Shown piece by piece: positions 48,448-59,700 of a DNA stretch of 64,000 nt. Both the position numbers and the translations under genes were made by a program. Below the pieces are notes generated by a model. That model did no database searches. It saw nothing but the letters and a program-made list of their open reading frames with translations, and was not told the DNA's origin. Source of the DNA: Brachionus plicatilis (Eukaryota > Rotifera > Eurotatoria > Ploima > Brachionidae); NCBI GenBank assembly GCA_010279815.1, contig QEOQ01000204.1, forward strand, positions 756,297 through 820,296. The letters are read 5' to 3'. Each line of letters starts with the position of its first letter. Within the stretch, counting starts at the first letter, position 1.

Positions 48448-51400
48448 ATGAACACACTAAGGACAGCTTTTTTATCTCTTGGTTTCACAAAAGTCCAAAA
48501 GACTACAATAAAGCCAAATATTAAAATGATTTTAATTAACTCTAATTATTCGACCCGGGTCGTTTCGGTCGAAGCAAAAAAATATTTTTTAAAAAATGTT
48601 AAAAAAGATAAGAGATTAGGAAATATGGAGCCGATAGTCGAAAAGTTCGGCACCTTGTGGATAAGCTGTTTTGAAACAAAGCATGAGGGAAATAAAAATG
48701 TCGTTCCTATCACTAATAGGGTTCGCATTTTGGAGGATCATGCTACAGAGATCGAGGAATTTCTTTGGGAAGAATTTGCGGACAGCAAACTAAATATATA
48801 TCAGCTACATTTAAATTTAATCGAGTATTTTCAGTTGATTAACGTGGTAAATACAGATGCATGTATTATCTTTCTTAATCGAACATTCGAAGGCTGGTGG
48901 AAGCAACAGATTAACCGTGTCAAGCGTGCTGTTTCAAATAATAGCTGTCATCTGATAAATAATTGCTCGGAATCCTCGTGTTTGTGCTTAATTGAACCAC
49001 AAATTGTCGAAAAAGCGTTCAATTTGGCTCTTACAAAAATTTTTCTTTTAAATTCATTTAACAAAATCTACAAATTTGAGGATAATTTTCAAATGTTACA
49101 TCCAAAAATCGAAAATTTCTTAAGCACTGCTATTACAATGAATAGAATAAAATTAGTTAATGAGCTAAAACTTAATGATTTGTACAGAATTGACTATGAA
49201 AATGTAAGTAAAAATTTGTTTAACACTCTTATTAGATTGTAAATTCAAACTCTTTTCAAAGTTAGTTTAAGCTTTGAATGATTACAACTATTTAAAAAAA
49301 AAAATTAAAATTGAATCGAATTATTTTTGAGCATGGTCTTATTTTTATTTTAAAATTAATTTTAAAAGATTCAAGTTCTTTATTTAATAAAAATTTTTAT
49401 TAAGTTCAAATCTTAATATTCAAAACCAACAATAAAGACAATCTTAAATAATAATTTCAAGCTATTAATTGAGAAGGAAATATGAATAAATGTTAGATTA
49501 CATTACTAATTACATTATATTATTACTATCTTTTTTTTTATTTTACATCGCCTAAAAGACAGTGAATTGAAGTTCATGATCAAATGTAAATTTCAAATCC
49601 GAATTTTTAGTTTTTGAGCTTAATAAAAAGGTATTATAAATCAATTCTTTAATAATATAAATAACTAAACTTTAATTAAACATAAATTGTTTAATCTTTA
49701 ATTAAATAGAAAACTATGAATTCTTATCTGAAGTAAAAACAGAATCTTAATCAATATTTTGTTTTGTCGTAATATATTTTAATTAATATTTAAACATCAT
49801 TTTAAGTCACAATTGGGAAACCTTAATGTGGATTTTAAATTTTTCTTTTAAGTTTTTAAAATAATGATTTTAGATGAATCAATTAAAAATCAATTAGAAA
49901 AAAAGGTTATTTTTTAAAACTAAAATAGTTAACATCTTATGTTAAGTTTTAAAAAAATTAATAGAAGCTCATGATCATAAACTTCAAGTTGCCTACAAGG
50001 CATTCAAAAAAAATTTTTTATTCAAAATTATTATTATTTTTAATGAAGTAAAAACACATATATTTTAAAATCCTTTTTAAGCAAGCCAAGTTAAATGCAG
50101 ATAATTTTTCAAAATAATATTTAAAATTTAAAGTATTTTCATTTTAAATAATAAATAAATAAATAAATGTAATATCACAGTTTTTTTTTAATTTTAATTT
50201 TAGGCATTGGTACCCTTATTAATTGAAGATAAATATGGTGTTATAGAAGAGATGGTGTCAACAAATGAAAAAACTTTGTACGCATTTGTGGATGTTTGCA
50301 ATAACCTTTGCAACGGGAACACAAATTTCAAAAAAGTAGCTGAGTAAGTTAAAAATTTTTTTGTAAATTATTATTCATGTGAAAATTGGTTAAAGATCAT
50401 TTAAAATGAAAAAAAGTCACAATTTTAGCGGAAGTAAGGTTGCAAAATATGCAGTAAATTGTCTAAGAAAAGTAAAGAAAACTAATTTGATCTACACAAT
50501 GTATCCTGGTATCATTTTCCAGTTAAAACTAAATCAACTTAGGTTCTTAATAAATAATCGATATAGTCAGTCTGATCTTATTAGTTTTGATGGTTGGACC
50601 GAATTATTAACAGTAAATAGTTATCAATTAAAGTGGTAATAATTTTAAATTATATTTTCCAAGAATCTTGTTGGTGATAACGAAAATTTGATTTATCACC
50701 TATTTTTGGAAATAATAAACTATCACAAAGATGTTCTAGTTGGACTTTATTTTACTGAAATTTTTGGTGATAAATACATCAGTCAACTTCCTTCTTCAGC
50801 GCAAGCTCTGTATGAAAACAATATTGACCATATAAAAATGAATTATGAAAATAAAATTCTTCAACTCAAAAATCCAAATAGAGATAAATTTTTCTGGCCA
50901 CATGGTCTGGAAAATAATGATTTAAAATTAATTTACACGAAAGAAAGTTTTAGTGAAATGTTGGATTTTTTTGAAAAAAATAACCCGGATGTTATTGGTA
51001 AACTTTTATTTTAGAGTTTTTAATGGTTTTAATTAATTGTGTTAATTTTTTTAAGGATTAGATTGTGAATGGAAGCCGTCTTTTGGTACCGAGGATTTGA
51101 TTGATGATGAGGCCTTGAAAGCGAAAAATCAGCGACCAGACACTTTACAAATAGCAACTAGAAAAAGAGTGTTTGTTATCGATTCCCGAGATTTAGTCGA
51201 TATTTTAGATGAGAATGAATTAGACAGATTTGCCAAGTTGATTCTATTCTCTGAAAATATGCTCAAATTAGGCTATGATTTTGACCAAGACTCGAAAAAA
51301 TTGTTTCATTCGTTTACAAAATTTAAACATGTTTTTTTCGAGTTTTCTGAAAGTGTTGTAAATATTAATCAAGTTATTAGTGATGTAAGTTTAAAATAAA

Positions 51401-51697
51401 TTAGCTTTTTTTTGTTTATTTTTTTTCAAGTTGGAAAAAAAATGGCCTCTTTTTGAAAATAATGGAAAAAATTTAAAAACAAAAGGATTAAGCAAATTGA
51501 CAGAGAGTTGCTTTGGTAAACCATTAGATAAGAGTGAATGCATGTCAAATTGGCAAAATCGTCCTTTACGAAAAGAGCAAATTAGATACGCTTGCATGGA
51601 TGCTTATATTCTCATTGAAATTCATGATTTTATTCAACAAAGAATTAAAGACCTTAATATCGAATACGATTACACAGCTAAAAGTTCATTTTTTTGA
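48448..51697 (+). CDS. EXD3: EXD3/mut-7-type 3'-5' exonuclease (DEDDy)
   Basis: RNA-trimming exonuclease related to fly Nibbler and worm MUT-7, which shorten small-RNA 3' ends. Exons: 48448-49203, 50204-50343, 50429-50612, 50664-50997, 51056-51384, 51431-51697; in phase, about 669 aa. Residues 1-470 form a helical, divergent N-terminal region as in the family. The exonuclease core starts GLDCEWKPSFG (Asp474, Glu476), continues with LGYDFDQDS (Asp550 in the Exo II position) and ends with GLSKLTESCFGKPLDKSE, SNWQNRPLRKEQIRYACMDA where Tyr634-x3-Asp638 is the DEDDy YxxxD motif. Start: ATG at 48448 chosen as the first Met in the open frame. The protein stops soon after the nuclease core; human EXD3 (876 aa) has an additional Mut7-C region. 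Coding-like scraps at 52.17-52.50 kb may be its remains. AATAAA at 51776-51781. Confidence 0.85.
49204..50203 (+). other. Intron 1 of the exonuclease gene
   Basis: A 1-kb AT-rich intron between GAAAAT|GTAAGT and TTTTAG|GCATTG. Nothing else recognised. Confidence 0.8.
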
Positions 51698-52166
51698 AAT
51701 TGTGTTTAGAAATATAAGGGTAAATTTACGATTTTTATTTTTTTTTAAAAAATACGAAAAAGTTTTTTTTAATGAAATAAATTCTTTAAAACATTAACTA
51801 CGAGTGTCTTTTTTTCATTAAAAGAAAGCTAGCAAATGACTAATTTGACTAAAAAATTCAAACTAACAAAATTCTAGTACCATCTTCAAAAAAAATCTCA
51901 ACCCTCTTTATCAATTAAATTTATTGATTCAAAAATCTTAACTAGTTTAATTTTTGTTAGTCATAATAGGGTGAAAAAAATATTTTTAATAAACACAAGA
52001 ATTATAAAATCGATTATAAAAATTTTAATTAATTTAATTTAAAAGAAATTTTTAGAAACAAATTTCAAAACAATTTCAATTCAAAATATTGAAAGTATTT
52101 ACAATTATAAACTTGTTATATCATTTTTATCAAATGATCACCAATTTCTTGAATTTAAATACTAAG
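51698..52166. other. 3' flank of the exonuclease gene
   Basis: 3' UTR and AT-rich DNA with a candidate poly-A signal; no coding sequence recognised. Confidence 0.6.
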
Positions 52167-52504
52167 ATTCTAGTGATTTAATTCAAGAAGAATATAGTGT
52201 CATATCACAGCAGTTTTTAACTGATACCGAAATGAATATTGGTAGATTAATATGTAAACAAAACAGATTGAATTGTGCGATGACAAAGATCAAAGAGAAT
52301 ATGAATTTTAAGAATCTTGATTCAGATACAGAATTTTATAAATATTCAATTGAGTAATTGTTTCTTTAAAAGAACCAATAACTCAATCGGGAAAAAATTT
52401 AGAAATATAGCTGATTTAAAAAAACAACTGCCTAGATTAAAAAAAATCCTAATAAAAAAAATTTGTCGGAATTGTGGAAGAAGAAAGAAACCATTTATTA
52501 AATA
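52167..52504 (+). pseudogene. Coding-like scraps downstream of the exonuclease gene
   Basis: Two open plus-strand segments with a protein-like mix: one includes QQFLTDTEMNIGRLICKQNR before a stop near 52347, and the next includes KKICRNCGRRKKPFIK before a stop at 52503-52505. FLTDTEMN.GRL is loosely like the start of a Mut7-C domain and CxxC like its zinc-ribbon, so this could be the worn C-terminal part of the EXD3-type gene. It could equally be unrelated or chance. No splice link to the exonuclease gene was found. Confidence 0.25.
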
Positions 52505-52509
52505 AGAGA

Positions 52510-53068
52510 GCTTTGCTAATTGGCGATGGAAATGATTCTCGATCCTTTTGATTTTCTTAATTCTTCTGATTTGAACGAGTGAACTTAAACTTTCGCGGGC
52601 ATCCATCTAATGAAAAGCATAAAAAAATCAAGATTATTGAAAAAATATTTTTTTTGATTTTAAAAGTTTTATTTTTATTTAAGAAAAAAGCTAACTGAAT
52701 AATTAAATCAGTAAAAAGAAACATTTTATGCAGATTACTTTCCACATAAATAACATTTGAAGATCATTCAGATTTAAGATATCATTTATTTAGTTTTAAA
52801 TATTTTTTCTTCAGAATTATATTTGATGCAAACACGAGCCGAATTCTCCCAAAAATAATTTACGAAACAAATACAGATAAACATTAAAATCGTTGTTAAA
52901 CAAGAGAATAGTACAAAAATTTAAGAAGCTTAATGTCAAAATCAATTAAATTTTTAAAAAAGATTGATTTTTTAATTTTGTTCAATGGGCTATTACTCGA
53001 CTTATTATTAAAATCACTTAAATTTTAATTTCAATTATTAATTATTTTTAGACCAAAGCAGCATTAGG
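52510..53068. other. AT-rich spacer
   Basis: No supportable feature seen. Confidence 0.55.
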
Positions 53069-53283
53069 AATTTTAGTACATAAAACAATAACAAAATATC
53101 AAAAATTCCAAAGCTTAAGTTTAGTTTTTTGAAGGAGCAAAACATGTTCAGTAAATAGAAGAAACTGATACATCTTTTGCAGCACCAATTTACTAATTCG
53201 GTAATTTACGGAACATGTTTTGGTCATCCCGAATTAAACTCAGGAATTTTTTTAATTTGGTTTTGTTTTATGTACTAAAATTG
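53069..53283. mobile_element. Small foldback / MITE-like inverted repeat
   Basis: AATTTTAGTACATAAAACAA at the left matches the complement of the right end; inner landmarks CAAAACATGTTCAGTAAAT and the complement of ATTTACGGAACATGTTTTG pair as well. About 215 bp. No ORF. Target duplication not clear. Confidence 0.6.
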
Positions 53284-54159
53284 ACTTTGCCACAAAAAAC
53301 GTTCTATAAAACACGACCAAATTTGTTCGTTCTAAATTAAACTGAATAACTAAAAATTAAATTTAAAAAGCGAATTTTTGGACAACCAGATATTTTTTTG
53401 ACCAATTTTGTAAATTTTCATTAACTAAGCAGTCAATTTCCAACATTACTATTAATGAAATGTTTTGAATTTGATTAATAATCTTTTATTAAAAAATTAT
53501 TTAAAGTTGAAAATATTTTTTGTTATTATTAAAATTTATTTTCTTTATTTTTTTGACAATGATTTAAAAAATGAAGCTTTTGTTCCATGACTAAAATATG
53601 GAAACTAAAAACAGTAATAACCACTAAAACAGAATCATTTAAATGACCAAATTATTGGAAATAATTTTTTTGATCAATTGATCAAATTTTAGCAAAACAT
53701 TAAAATTCAAAAACTTTCCGTTATGGAATTTAGCTAATTAATAATTCAATTTCCATTTAAAACGTTTTCAGAAACCAGCTAAATTTTTAACTTTTAAACA
53801 AGGTTTATATTTTTTGAAAAAATTATCAATTAACTTTTAGACCATAAGTTTTAAGTTGACTGTTATTAAAACAAATTTCGAAAAGAAATCTTACATTAAA
53901 GTAAAGATTTCTTACCTCTGAAAATATCTATGCAACTTTTAATGGTCTAATTATTTAAGGTATTAGGCAGAGTTGCTTAAAAGTCCCAAAAAAAATTCCT
54001 AGTCAGGAATTTTTTTTTAATTTGCTAGATCAGGCTTTACATCAAAAAATTTAAATAGTCTTAGGTTGACTAATGCAATAGATTTGCCATATATTAGAAT
54101 TTTCTTGCAATTTTAGCATAAATGTCTTCACAATTTTTCTTTAGTATTTATTAAAAATT
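53284..54159. other. AT-rich spacer
   Basis: No supportable feature seen. Confidence 0.5.
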
Positions 54160-54280
54160 TTAAGGCCTGGACTTGAACTATTTTTTTGAAAAAAAAAATT
54201 TTGTCTTTGCTCGGACTGTGAAAAAAAAAATTCCGGACTTGGACTTGACTTGAGACCTGTGAGTTGTAAACAACTCTAGA
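54160..54280. repeat. Copy of a dispersed CTTGGACTTGACTTGAGACYTGTGA-type repeat
   Basis: CTCGGACTGTG, poly-A, TCCGGACTTGGACTTGACTT, GAGACCTGTGAGTTG in order. Related strings occur at about 21225-21330 and 60350-60440. Confidence 0.55.
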
Positions 54281-54814
54281 ATTAGGAATATTTAGATTTT
54301 CTTATATAAAAGCTTTTTATTTTTTTGTCAAGATATCTTATTTGAAACATTAAAAAAATAAAATATATCATTTTAACCATCTTGTTTCCAGAAATCAGAT
54401 TGATAATTGTTCTAATTCGTTTTTAATTTTAAAAACATACTAATTCTTTCTCTATATATATCTATTTAGAGACTCTACTATATCTTTCAGAATCGGAATT
54501 TCGATAACGAGCTCATCACTTTTTACAGTGCGTTAGTTTTCGGTTACTATAAAACTTAGCAATTTTTGAGCAAGCGTAAGCCAGTTAACCATATTAAAAA
54601 AAATCTAAATAATCTTTAATATTCAGAGTAGAGTTGCTATTCGGTTTTCAATAATCGACTATTATAATTTAGTCGATTTTTAAATCTGATTAATCGATTG
54701 AAATTGATTTCTATATTTATTTACTTATTGTATGATGTTTAATTTCGTTTCTTTTTAAAACTAGTTTTTATTGTAATTTTTTTTTTTTTATTTTATTTTT
54801 ATTCGTTTTTTACA

Positions 54815-54901
54815 CTCGTTGGGCTAAAAAGAAGGACTTAGCTCCATTCTGTGCTGCCCGAGGCTCCCCTCAAATTATTTAAAATAAATAAATAAATAAA
54901 T
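54815..54901 (+). mobile_element. Possible non-LTR retroelement 3' tail
   Basis: A GC-rich block (GGGCTAAAAAGAAGGACTTA, CTGTGCTGCCCGAGGCTCCC) followed by AAAATAAATAAATAAATAAA. A compact GC-richer block ending in a short-unit repeat is the usual look of a LINE or SINE 3' end. No coding part or target duplication identified. Confidence 0.4.
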
Positions 54902-55170
54902 ACTTATTGTATAAGTAACTGCAATTAATATCATATAATTAAAAATTTTAATAATCAAATTCTTGAAAAAATAATTTTAACTTATTTTGTTTTTTTCATT
55001 TATTCTAAAGCTATCCGAAAAATAAAATCATTTTGACAATTTTTATTTTTCAATACAGTTTTTTCAAATGAAATTTAAAATTGGGTACATTTTTTTAATA
55101 AAAGATGAAAAATTATACCATTTAGTTACATTAATTAAATAAATTCGAAATCAAAAAAGTCACACTCCTA
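54902..55170. other. AT-rich spacer
   Basis: No supportable feature seen. Confidence 0.5.
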
Positions 55171-55177
55171 GATGATG

Positions 55178-55531
55178 GGTTCTGTGACAAAATGATAAAA
55201 AGAACAGAAAAAAATGTAAAAAAATTGAATAATTTTTTTTCTAAATGTTTAAATTTAATTGTGTAAACGCAAATTAGTACAACATTCAAAGTTGCATCGG
55301 ATATCAAGTTCTGCTAAATTTGCAGAGTTTAGCAGAAATAATATTTCATTATAATCGAGCGTAGTGCATTTTTCAGAGATTTTGTACATTATTAGCAGAC
55401 TTTTACAGTTGATACAACTTTGAATGTTGCACCATTCTGCATTCACATAATTAATTTTAAACTTTAAGAAAAAAATTTATTTAATTTTTTTACACTTTGT
55501 TCTGTTCTTTTGTACTGAACTTCACAAAACC
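55178..55531. mobile_element. MITE-like inverted repeat 3' of PRPF38B
   Basis: Ends GGTTCTGTGA and complement (TTCACAAAACC); inner arms AAGAACAGAAAAAAATGTAA pair with the right side, and CAACATTCAAAGTTG pairs with CAACTTTGAATGTTG. GATGATG occurs at 55171-55177 and again at 55534-55540, a possible imperfect target duplication. Confidence 0.6.
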
Positions 55532-55626
55532 TTGATGATGATAAAATCACAACGTATTGATAAAGTTGCTAGAGATTATTTTGTTAATAAAACAATTAAA
55601 ATAAAGTAAAAAATATGATAGAAATA

Positions 55627-55632
55627 TTTATT
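55627..55632 (-). terminator. Candidate poly-A signal of PRPF38B
   Basis: AATAAA on the minus strand, about 110 nt beyond the PRPF38B stop codon. Confidence 0.5.
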
Positions 55633-55741
55633 TTTTCAAAATTAAGAATAATTACAAATTTTTGAGAGTGAAATTTTAAAATCTAACAAAATTATAAATT
55701 GAAATAGATATGAACAAATCAAGAAGTCAAAAAAATGGAAT

Positions 55742-57969
55742 TCATTCATCATGACTTCGTCTCTTTGCATTTCTTGATGAGCCCTCTCTTTCCGAGCTGT
55801 GATCTTCATGTCGATGGCTTTTATGGTGCCTCGAGTGCTTATGTTTTCGTCTGTGTCTTCTTTCAGAAGAATCTCTAGATCGCGATCTCGAAACCTTTCT
55901 CTTGGAACTATGCCTGCGACTGCTGCTTCGATCTCTACTTCTTTCCCGGCTTTTATCTCTACTATGGCTTCTACGTCCTCGTCTTTCTCTCCTATCTTTT
56001 GACTCATCCCTAGATCTGCTTGTTTTTGCTCTTTTTCGATCATCTTTGAGCGCTTCGCTCAATTCGAGCGGAGGCGAACGTTTCACAATTGAACCACTTT
56101 TCAAATAAAGTAAAGATTTAATATCTATGGAAGAGTTGATTCAAGGCAATGAAGCTTAAATACTTAACAGAATGATAATAAATTTTTTTCTGGTGGTGTT
56201 GGCGTTTGTTAATTTGAATGCGATAAAGCGTATTGAGAATTTTTTTATAAAATGATAAAAATAATGGGAAAAATTAAAGACTTTTTCAAGGAAAAATTTT
56301 AAAAAATTTAATTAAAAGAAATAAAAATTGTGTCTTGAATTGAAATAAGGTTTTTATTTTTATTAAAATTAAAAAAATCAAATTGATTTAAACTATAGTA
56401 ATGCTAGCCAGTTTTATATTTGAACTGATTGTTAATTAATTAGTTTTATTTTGATTTTTTTATATCTTTATACAGATAATGTATCATAAAATTTTTAATT
56501 TTTAAATTTTCTACAATTATTTTGTAAAATTGAACCTTTAAGATTTTTTTTATAATAAATTAACTTTAAAACACCATTCTCTAAGTATCTTTAAAAATAA
56601 TTTCTTGATGTTAAACTTCTTTTCAATAACCTTCAAAAATTTGAATAACTTCTTTTTTTTAATTGTTATATTTTCTAAGGTTTAATTTAACAAAGTATTT
56701 AAAAAAAAATAGAAACAAGATATGATCTATCAACTAAAAGAATTCACAGAAAATTATTTGAAATTTTAGAACAAAATTTGGGAACATTTTAAATGATGTT
56801 CTTGGTTTTTTATTCTAAATTTCGCAGCAGAGTGAATTTTTTTAAAAAGATTGTAAACTTTTAGCTTGGTTTTGGTGATACATTAAATGATATAATTTAA
56901 AGAACAAATTTTTAAAAAAAAATAATTTTTTTTCTTTAATAATTTTGTTATGCTTTTTTTTTTAACTTTTCAATTTAAAATGCCATGCTAAGCTGAAGTT
57001 AATTTTTTTCTAATCTAAATTTAGATGCTGAATTTAGCTTTAAAAAATTTTTTTTAAACTTATTAATGAATAAATCTATTAAAAGCACCTTCGAAACAAA
57101 TTTTATTTTCATCCCTTTAAGTGGCCCTGCTTCATTGCTTTTAACTTCACACTCCGCAATTTCTTGCAAAAATTACCCTTCATAAAAAGCATTCGAATCG
57201 ACACAATTTCCATATCTGTCCCTCAAAGAGTCCATTATTTCTTTCTGGATGAGGACTGGAATACGCGGGAAAAGAGTGTCAAACCACTCTAGTCGAACTA
57301 GCCACCTACGCAGCATTTGACCTATGGAAATCATCATACCCCCACCGGCCTTAACATCAAGCTCCTTTAAAATATTAATATTTTTAGCAATTACATTTTT
57401 TTTCCTTAATAAAACTCACTTCTTCGTCATCTAAATAATCACTATACCAGGTGTATAAATCTTGAGGGTTTTGAGTATAGCGGACGTACATTAATCCAAG
57501 ACCTCTGATATACGGTGAGTCATTGTGGCTAATAAGACCTAAGACCTGTTTTCTGGTTAGTTTTAAAGTGTAAAGCTTGTACAAAAGACAATAGGCAGTT
57601 GAGACAATACCGCCGCCGCCTACTCCGCGGACACCACCGCACATGCCAGTGAGGCCCTGTGTGCGACGACTGCCTTTTTCCCAAGGCTCAAGATGAGTTA
57701 CCTTAAGCAAACAACAACTTATAAAATTTTATTTTTAAATATGAAAAGATAAATTTAGAGAGAAATTCGTTAATTTTTAAGACTAACTTGAACTTGGAAT
57801 TTCAACTAACTCGATAGAATATTTCGTCAATAACTTCATGGTATGTTTTAAGCTCGAAAAGTTTTTGCTTAAAATACGTCGATGATTGAATGTTTGTTAG
57901 GATCATTGAGTTCAAATTCATCGATTCTTTGTTACCCCATACATTAAGAACATTTGTTTCACGACCCAT
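55742..57969 (-). CDS. PRPF38B: Pre-mRNA-splicing factor 38B with RS tail
   Basis: PRP38-family protein of the spliceosomal B complex, needed for activation of the splicing machine. Minus-strand exons: 57811-57969, 57420-57701, 57177-57364, 55742-56096; phases agree, about 327 aa. Start ATG at 57969 gives MGRETNVLNVWGNKESMNLN, matching the family's NVLPLWGNEKTMNLN. The PRP38 domain spans about residues 8-190: LKTYHEVIDEIFYR, THLEPWEKGSRRTQGLTGMC, GGVRGVGGGGIVSTAYCLLY, SPYIRGLGLMYVRYTQ, ELDVKAGGGMMISIGQMLRR, EWFDTLFPRIPV. The last exon (from about residue 210) encodes an Arg/Ser/His-rich tail, expected of splicing factors and likely phosphorylated. The tail is shorter than in human PRPF38B (546 aa). 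The conserved GGGCVMTIGEM reads GGGMMISIGQM. Confidence 0.93.
56097..57176 (-). other. Last intron of PRPF38B
   Basis: About 1.1 kb, AT-rich, separating the PRP38 domain exons from the RS-tail exon. Nothing else recognised. Confidence 0.8.
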
Positions 57970-58208
57970 TCTATCAAATTTGGTAGTTACCAGATTCTTT
58001 ATTTTTCCAAGATTAAATGTTGATATTTTAAGAAATTAGACTTTATTCGAATACGCATTATTACTTTCTAATTTTAATTATTCAAGTATAATTTAATCCA
58101 TGTGTCAAAAACAACTTAACAATTGCTTTTTAATTAAGAAATTAAATAGTCTTTTTCATTTTTTGAGAATTTTTCCAAAAGTTTTAGTTTTTAGCTATTA
58201 TTTTGTAG
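57970..58208. other. Upstream flank of PRPF38B
   Basis: About 240 bp between PRPF38B and a foldback element; presumably the promoter. No motif placed. Confidence 0.5.
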
Positions 58209-58877
58209 ATGCGACGTTAGAGTTATGGTAAAAAAAATACATTATTAAATGTATTAAATATAATAAAAAAGTTTAATTTTAATTATTGACCAGGTATTTA
58301 AATTTTAAAATTTAAGACAAAAAAGAGAATAAAAAATTTTAAAAAAAATTATTTTTTCGATTTATTCGTATAACCTTTCTTTCTTCCTAGTGGCTTTTTA
58401 ACTGGACCATTCTTGTTGTAAACAACTGGCGCACTAACACTTGTTGAAGTATTTTGTATATTTTGTTGTATTGGTATATCTTGCAATGGCAAACGTTGAA
58501 CGGTGTGACCCTGCTGTGTACCGACAACAATGGGAATATTATTATTCTGACTATATATTGGTGGATCGTTTCGAACCATCATTATATCTAATGGGATTTG
58601 TGCTGATGATATACACTGGGGAATATTTGGTGTAAAATATACAAAATACTTCAACAAGTGCTAGTGCGCCAGTTGTTTACAACAAGAATGGTCCAGTTAG
58701 AAAGCCACTAGGAAGAAAGAAAGGTTATACGAATAAATCGAAAAAATAATTTTTTTTTAAAATTTTTTATTCTCTTTTTTGTCTTAAATTTTAAAATTTA
58801 AATACCTGGTCAATAATTAAAATTAAACTTTTTTATTATATTTAATATTTTTTTTTACCAAAACTCTAACGTCGCAT
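58209..58877. mobile_element. Foldback element carrying a coding end in both arms
   Basis: Left arm 58209-58464 and right arm 58634-58877 are near-identical inverted copies around a loop of about 170 bp. The outer ends read ATGCGACGTTAGAG. Each arm contains the 3' end of the same reading frame, minus strand on the left and plus strand on the right, coding NTSTSVSAPVVYNKNGPV then KKPLGRKKGYTNKSKK and a stop. A 102-codon minus-strand frame (58349-58657) runs through the loop into the left arm. The basic tail is AT-hook-like. I read it as two 3' ends of one transposon gene joined tail-outward; a real gene with an inverted duplicate is less likely. Confidence 0.75.
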
Positions 58878-59287
58878 CAATAAAATAAACTCAATCAATA
58901 TTTTTTATATTAAATTTTTTAAAGTTTAAAACCCCGAGTCTGTAATAAAGACTTTTTTTGAAGCTCTGCTTTTCTATTTGAATTTCTGTTATAAACGCTA
59001 CGTTTTTAATAAGTATCCACTATGTGACCCATAGGACTATTAAAATAAAAAATTTAACATTGTGAGGTCTATGTTAGACCATGCACCAAATATCCTACTC
59101 ATGGTATTAAAGCATGTGTCGCTAAACAAGGGGATACGGTAATTATTTTAAGCAAGAGCCTAAATAATTTTTTCATATCTTATCTATTAATGAGAAAAAA
59201 TAAAATAATACATAAAATACAGTGGTTAAAGTATTGAAATAACCATTGTATGACAGAAAATTACATATTATTACATTAAATTGTGTT
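58878..59287. other. AT-rich spacer
   Basis: No supportable feature seen. Confidence 0.5.
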
Positions 59288-59486
59288 TTAAAACTCATCC
59301 GATAAAAACCGATCAATTATGATATTGTAGTTTTTAATTTCAATTAGTTTATCACATTTTGCATCAAACATAGTGTTCACTTTAGCATTTTGTGGAGGAA
59401 GAAAAACTCTACATCTTAAATCTAGAAAGTTGATTGATTTGAATTTGTACAGTGCTGATTTGACAAGAGGATTTTTGGTAATTTTA
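59288..59486 (-). pseudogene. Truncated coding remnant with intact C-terminus
   Basis: A minus-strand frame of about 65 codons with no upstream start: KSALYKFKSINFLDLRCRVF, LPPQNAKVNTMFDAKCDKLI, EIKNYNIIIDRFLSDEF, stop at 59288-59290. It has the residue mix of a folded protein and is cut at its 5' end where TTACGTAA-rich repeat sequence begins. I do not recognise the family; a transposon protein is plausible. Confidence 0.4.
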
Positions 59487-59700
59487 CGTAAAATTACGTA
59501 AATTAAAATGGTAAAAATGAAAAGGCCAAATAAAATCTCAATTTTTTGAATATTTTATTATTTTCTAATAAATTTTGATAAAAAGTAGTTTCGATTTATT
59601 TGATTATATTTTTTTGATATTACCAATAGTTACTTTTTTTTACTAATTTTTACGTAAATTGAGGTTAAAAAAGGTAAAATATGGTAAATTAAAGTATTTA
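59478..59700. repeat. TTACGTAA-rich repeat segment
   Basis: Contains GGTAATTTTACGTAAAATTA and TTTTTACGTAAATTGAGG, words like those in the arms of the MITE at 35800-36298. Ends not defined. Confidence 0.4.

Noticed and set aside
55799..56108. Two plus-strand Leu/Ser/Arg-rich ORFs
   Set aside because: Shadows of the PRPF38B RS-tail exon.
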